Notes under the pieces: generated by a model
The model's database searches: none
The model's input: the letters and a program-made list of their open reading frames with translations, nothing else
Told to the model about the DNA's origin: nothing
Program-made: the position numbers and the translations under genes
Assembly: GCA_022360655.1 (NCBI GenBank)
Contig: JAKSCK010000050.1
Span: forward strand, 1-64,000
Direction of reading: 5' to 3'
Length of the DNA stretch: 64,000 nt
DNA from: Spirochaetales bacterium
Lineage (GTDB): Bacteria; Spirochaetota; Spirochaetia; DSM-2461
Part shown: in pieces, positions 61,778 through 64,000 of the stretch
Layout: every line of letters begins with the position of its first letter
Position numbering within the stretch: position 1 is the stretch's first letter

Positions 61778-62527
61778 ATGAAAAAGCACTTTTTTTCCTT
61801 ATTTCCCGTTTTAATCATGACCACCCTTTCCCTCATTTCCTGTGGAAGTGAAAAAGATACCAAGACTTATGTGTTTGCTGTTGAAGCCACATGGCCTCCC
61901 ATGGAGTTCGTGGATGACTCTGGGGAGATGGTGGGGTTTGATATTGATATGATTGATGCCATTGCCCAGAAAGCTGGTTTTGAATATGAACTGCGTAACA
62001 CGGGCTGGGATGGGATTTTTGCCGGTTTGGCGAATGGTTCCTATGACGGAATCATCAGTGCTGTGACCATCACCGATGAGCGAAAAGCCGCCATGGATTT
62101 TTCTCAAGCCTATTTAAATGCTGGACAGATTCTCTTGGTACCGGCCGCCTACGATGGTCCTGCAACTCTCGAATCATTTTCCGACAAAGTTCTTGGTGCC
62201 CAACAGGGCACAACTGGTGACTTTGTGATTGAAGATGCCGGTATTGAACGCCGTGGTTATGACGAAATTGGACTAGCCGTTGAAGACCTTGTGAATGGCA
62301 ACCTGGATGGAGTTGTGGTGGACTCCATCACAGCAGCTGATTTTGTGGTGATGAATCCAGCCTACGATGGAACACTCAAGGTGATTGGCGAGCCCTTCAC
62401 CACCGAAGAATTTGGAATTGCTGTCAAAAAAGGCAATAGCCAGCTCCTTGAACTTGTCAACCAAGGTCTTGCAGCTGTTCTGGAAGATGGAACCCATGAG
62501 GAGATTGTTGAGACATGGCTGAGATAG
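61778..62527 (+). CDS. amino acid-binding lipoprotein of an ABC transporter (SBP_bac_3 family), copy 2
   Basis: ATG 61778 with GGAG upstream, 249 residues. Signal peptide SLFPVLIMTTLSLISC with lipobox LISC. The mature part is nearly collinear with copy 1: WPPMEFVDDSGEMVGFDIDMID, IFAGLANGSYDGIIS, TITDERKAAMDFSQAY, GAQQGTTGDF. It overlaps the permease by 13 nt and therefore is the cognate binding protein of the transporter that follows. Specificity is not readable; arginine or another basic/polar amino acid is inferred from the regulatory boxes. Confidence 0.92.
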   Translation: MKKHFFSLFPVLIMTTLSLISCGSEKDTKTYVFAVEATWPPMEFVDDSGEMVGFDIDMIDAIAQKAGFEYELRNTGWDGIFAGLANGSYDGIISAVTITDERKAAMDFSQAYLNAGQILLVPAAYDGPATLESFSDKVLGAQQGTTGDFVIEDAGIERRGYDEIGLAVEDLVNGNLDGVVVDSITAADFVVMNPAYDGTLKVIGEPFTTEEFGIAVKKGNSQLLELVNQGLAAVLEDGTHEEIVETWLR

Positions 62528-63309
62528 CACAAGAACGAGCAACAAAGATTTCCATCCATGATGGAGCACTCCTCCCCGTCAAGGGAGAGCGACGAATCAT
62601 TGATTCTTGGCGCATCACCATAGCCTTTGCTGTGATGGCCCTGGTGACCTTGGTGATTTTTGCCAAAGAACCCTACGGGCAGATCTTTTCTGTTGTGGTG
62701 AAAGGAGCTCCCCTTACCTTTGGAGTCACAGCTGGAGCCATTTTAGGCGCTGTTGTGATTGGCCTTTTCACCGGCCTGGGACAGATTGCCCGAGGAAGGG
62801 CTCTTCGCCTGATCTCTGGAGTGTATGTGGAGCTCATCCGGGGCATCCCCCTCTTAGTGCAGTTGATTTTCATCTATTTTGCCCTGGGACGACTCTTCCA
62901 ACTTGATGGACTTCCCGCCGCCATCATTGCCCTCTCGATTTGCTATGGGGCCTATATGGGAGAAATCTTTCGGGCTGGGATTCAATCCATCCCCAAGGGG
63001 CAAATGGAGGCTGCCATGGCCCTGGGTCTCACCCGAGGCCAAGCACTGCGTTATGTGATTTTGCCACAAACCATGCGAGTGGTACTCCCTGCCATTGGGA
63101 ATGAGTTCATTGCCATGCTCAAAGACTCCTCCCTGGTTTCGGTCATTGCCCTCCGGGACATTCTCCGTCGGGGAAGAGAGCATGTTTCGCGCACGTTCTT
63201 GTCCTTAGAAACCTACGCCTTGGTGGCCTTGGTGTATCTCATCATCACCCTGGTGCTCTCAAAACTTGTAGCCATCATGGAAGATAGGATGAACAAACAT
63301 GAAGGATAA
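62515..63309 (+). CDS. polar amino acid ABC transporter permease
   Basis: 264 residues. After a ~30-residue hydrophilic N-terminus there are five to six membrane helices (HisM/GlnP family). The diagnostic region is [15 protein letters not shown] in the first third and the EAA loop with [22 protein letters not shown], then [22 protein letters not shown] single permease gene suggests a homodimeric channel. It overlaps the following ATPase gene by 11 nt. Confidence 0.94.
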   Translation: MAEIAQERATKISIHDGALLPVKGERRIIDSWRITIAFAVMALVTLVIFAKEPYGQIFSVVVKGAPLTFGVTAGAILGAVVIGLFTGLGQIARGRALRLISGVYVELIRGIPLLVQLIFIYFALGRLFQLDGLPAAIIALSICYGAYMGEIFRAGIQSIPKGQMEAAMALGLTRGQALRYVILPQTMRVVLPAIGNEFIAMLKDSSLVSVIALRDILRRGREHVSRTFLSLETYALVALVYLIITLVLSKLVAIMEDRMNKHEG

Positions 63310-64000
63310 TATTGTTGAAATCAAAGGCGCCGAAAAAGACTTTGGCGTGGTGATGGCCCTCAAAGGGGTCAACCTCAATGTTGAACGTGGTGAAGTGGTG
63401 CTCATCATTGGTCCTTCAGGAAGCGGAAAAAGCACCTTACTGCGCAGTGTGAATCATCTGGAAGCTCTCACAGCCGGTAATATCCATGTGGATGGCACCC
63501 CCCTCACCGGTGAGGGAGCGGATATTCGCCAGATCCGCGAAGAAACCGGCATGGTGTTTCAAGATTTCAATCTGTTTCCTCATATGAATGTGATGGAGAA
63601 CATCACCTTGGCTCCCATTAAAGTGAAGGGTCTCTCCAAAAAGCAGGCGGAAAAAAAAGCCGGTGAACTCTTGAAAAAAGTGGGACTGGCTGATCGAGCC
63701 AAGGCCTATCCTGGACAGCTTTCCGGGGGACAGAAGCAGCGGGTGGCCATTGCCCGGGCTCTGGCCATGGAACCCAAAGTGATGCTCTTTGATGAACCCA
63801 CCAGTGCTCTGGATCCTGAAATGGTGAAAGAGGTGCTGGATGTGATGACAGACTTAGCAAAAGGGGGCATGACCATGATGGTGGTGACCCATGAAATGGG
63901 CTTTGCTCGAGCTGCCGCAGACCGGGTGGTGTTCATGGATGAGGGAGAGATTGTGGAGGTGGCTCCACCGGCTCAACTCTTTGATCATCCCCAAGAAGAA
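63299..64000 (+). CDS. polar amino acid ABC transporter ATPase (3' end outside window)
   Basis: ATG 63299 inside the permease tail; 234 codons are present of about 240-250, so only the last residues are missing. Walker [11 protein letters not shown]-loop [14 protein letters not shown] (typical of GlnQ/HisP), signature LSGGQKQR, Walker [16 protein letters not shown] and switch VTHEMGFA. It completes the binding protein-permease-ATPase operon. Confidence 0.95.
   Translation, partial: MKDNIVEIKGAEKDFGVVMALKGVNLNVERGEVVLIIGPSGSGKSTLLRSVNHLEALTAGNIHVDGTPLTGEGADIRQIREETGMVFQDFNLFPHMNVMENITLAPIKVKGLSKKQAEKKAGELLKKVGLADRAKAYPGQLSGGQKQRVAIARALAMEPKVMLFDEPTSALDPEMVKEVLDVMTDLAKGGMTMMVVTHEMGFARAAADRVVFMDEGEIVEVAPPAQLFDHPQEE

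Overview
The window is 64 kb of a bacterial chromosome of roughly 50 percent GC, densely packed with housekeeping genes. No insertion sequence, prophage, CRISPR array or rRNA gene was seen. The best placement is a flagellated, Spirochaeta-like member of the Spirochaetota. The main argument is gene order. Reading leftward from 25.4 kb on the minus strand, the block is flgF, flgG, flgJ-type rod-binding gene, RpoS-like sigma factor, tsaD, apt; then, after an inserted carAB/tRNA segment, rplU, prp, rpmA, obg, nadD, LCP, rsfS, spoVG, rplY, pth, tilS, ftsH. As I recall it, this is close to the Borrelia burgdorferi BB0769-BB0789 cluster (unverified here). SpoVG in a flagellated non-sporulating context and a loosely defined lipobox usage also fit.

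Layout: 1-15.3 kb, ribosome/translation/NAD genes (ftsH, tilS, pth, rplY, tRNA-Gln, spoVG, nadBC, rsfS, LCP protein, nadD, obg, rpmA, prp, rplU, argS and a large unrecognised protein). 15.4-20.4 kb, carAB and a two-tRNA transcript (Gln-CTG, Glu-CTC). 20.6-25.4 kb, apt, tsaD, an RpoS-like sigma factor and three flagellar rod genes. 25.5-30.8 kb (plus strand), an AlaX-type editing protein, a CHASE2 adenylate cyclase and a ferritin-like/VIT membrane protein. 30.8-34.2 kb, a Gfo/Idh oxidoreductase with a divergent AraC regulator and an unrecognised gene. 34.2-38.2 kb, a heterodimeric ABC exporter behind a leader with a 32-codon ORF and a terminator. 38.2-46.0 kb, two lipoproteins flanking RNase Z, and B12-dependent metH. 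46.4-51.3 kb, a complete branched-chain amino acid ABC transporter. 51.8-60.1 kb, purL-E-C-F-M-N. 60.2 kb to the end, a small HTH protein and a polar amino acid ABC system with two tandem paralogous binding proteins; its ATPase runs off the window.

Regulatory signals are the most interesting content. (1) The RpoS-like sigma gene has a -24/-12 (sigma-54 type) element directly upstream, as in the Borrelia RpoN-RpoS cascade, and the flagellar rod operon has a sigma-28-type promoter. (2) About nine genes have a good -10 box only 5-10 nt before the start codon and no Shine-Dalgarno sequence, suggesting leaderless mRNAs. (3) ArgR-like 14-bp dyads precede carAB and both amino acid binding-protein genes. 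(4) The ABC exporter leader looks like a BmrB-type ribosome-mediated attenuator. (5) The HTH gene at 60.4 kb has two copies of a perfect 13-bp dyad over its own promoter and start codon. (6) A Prp protease gene sits beside an L27 that lacks the usual cleavable extension. (7) A small Asp-rich protein has its own promoter and terminator on the opposite strand to its neighbours.

All functional calls rest on motif reading by eye; no database search was run.
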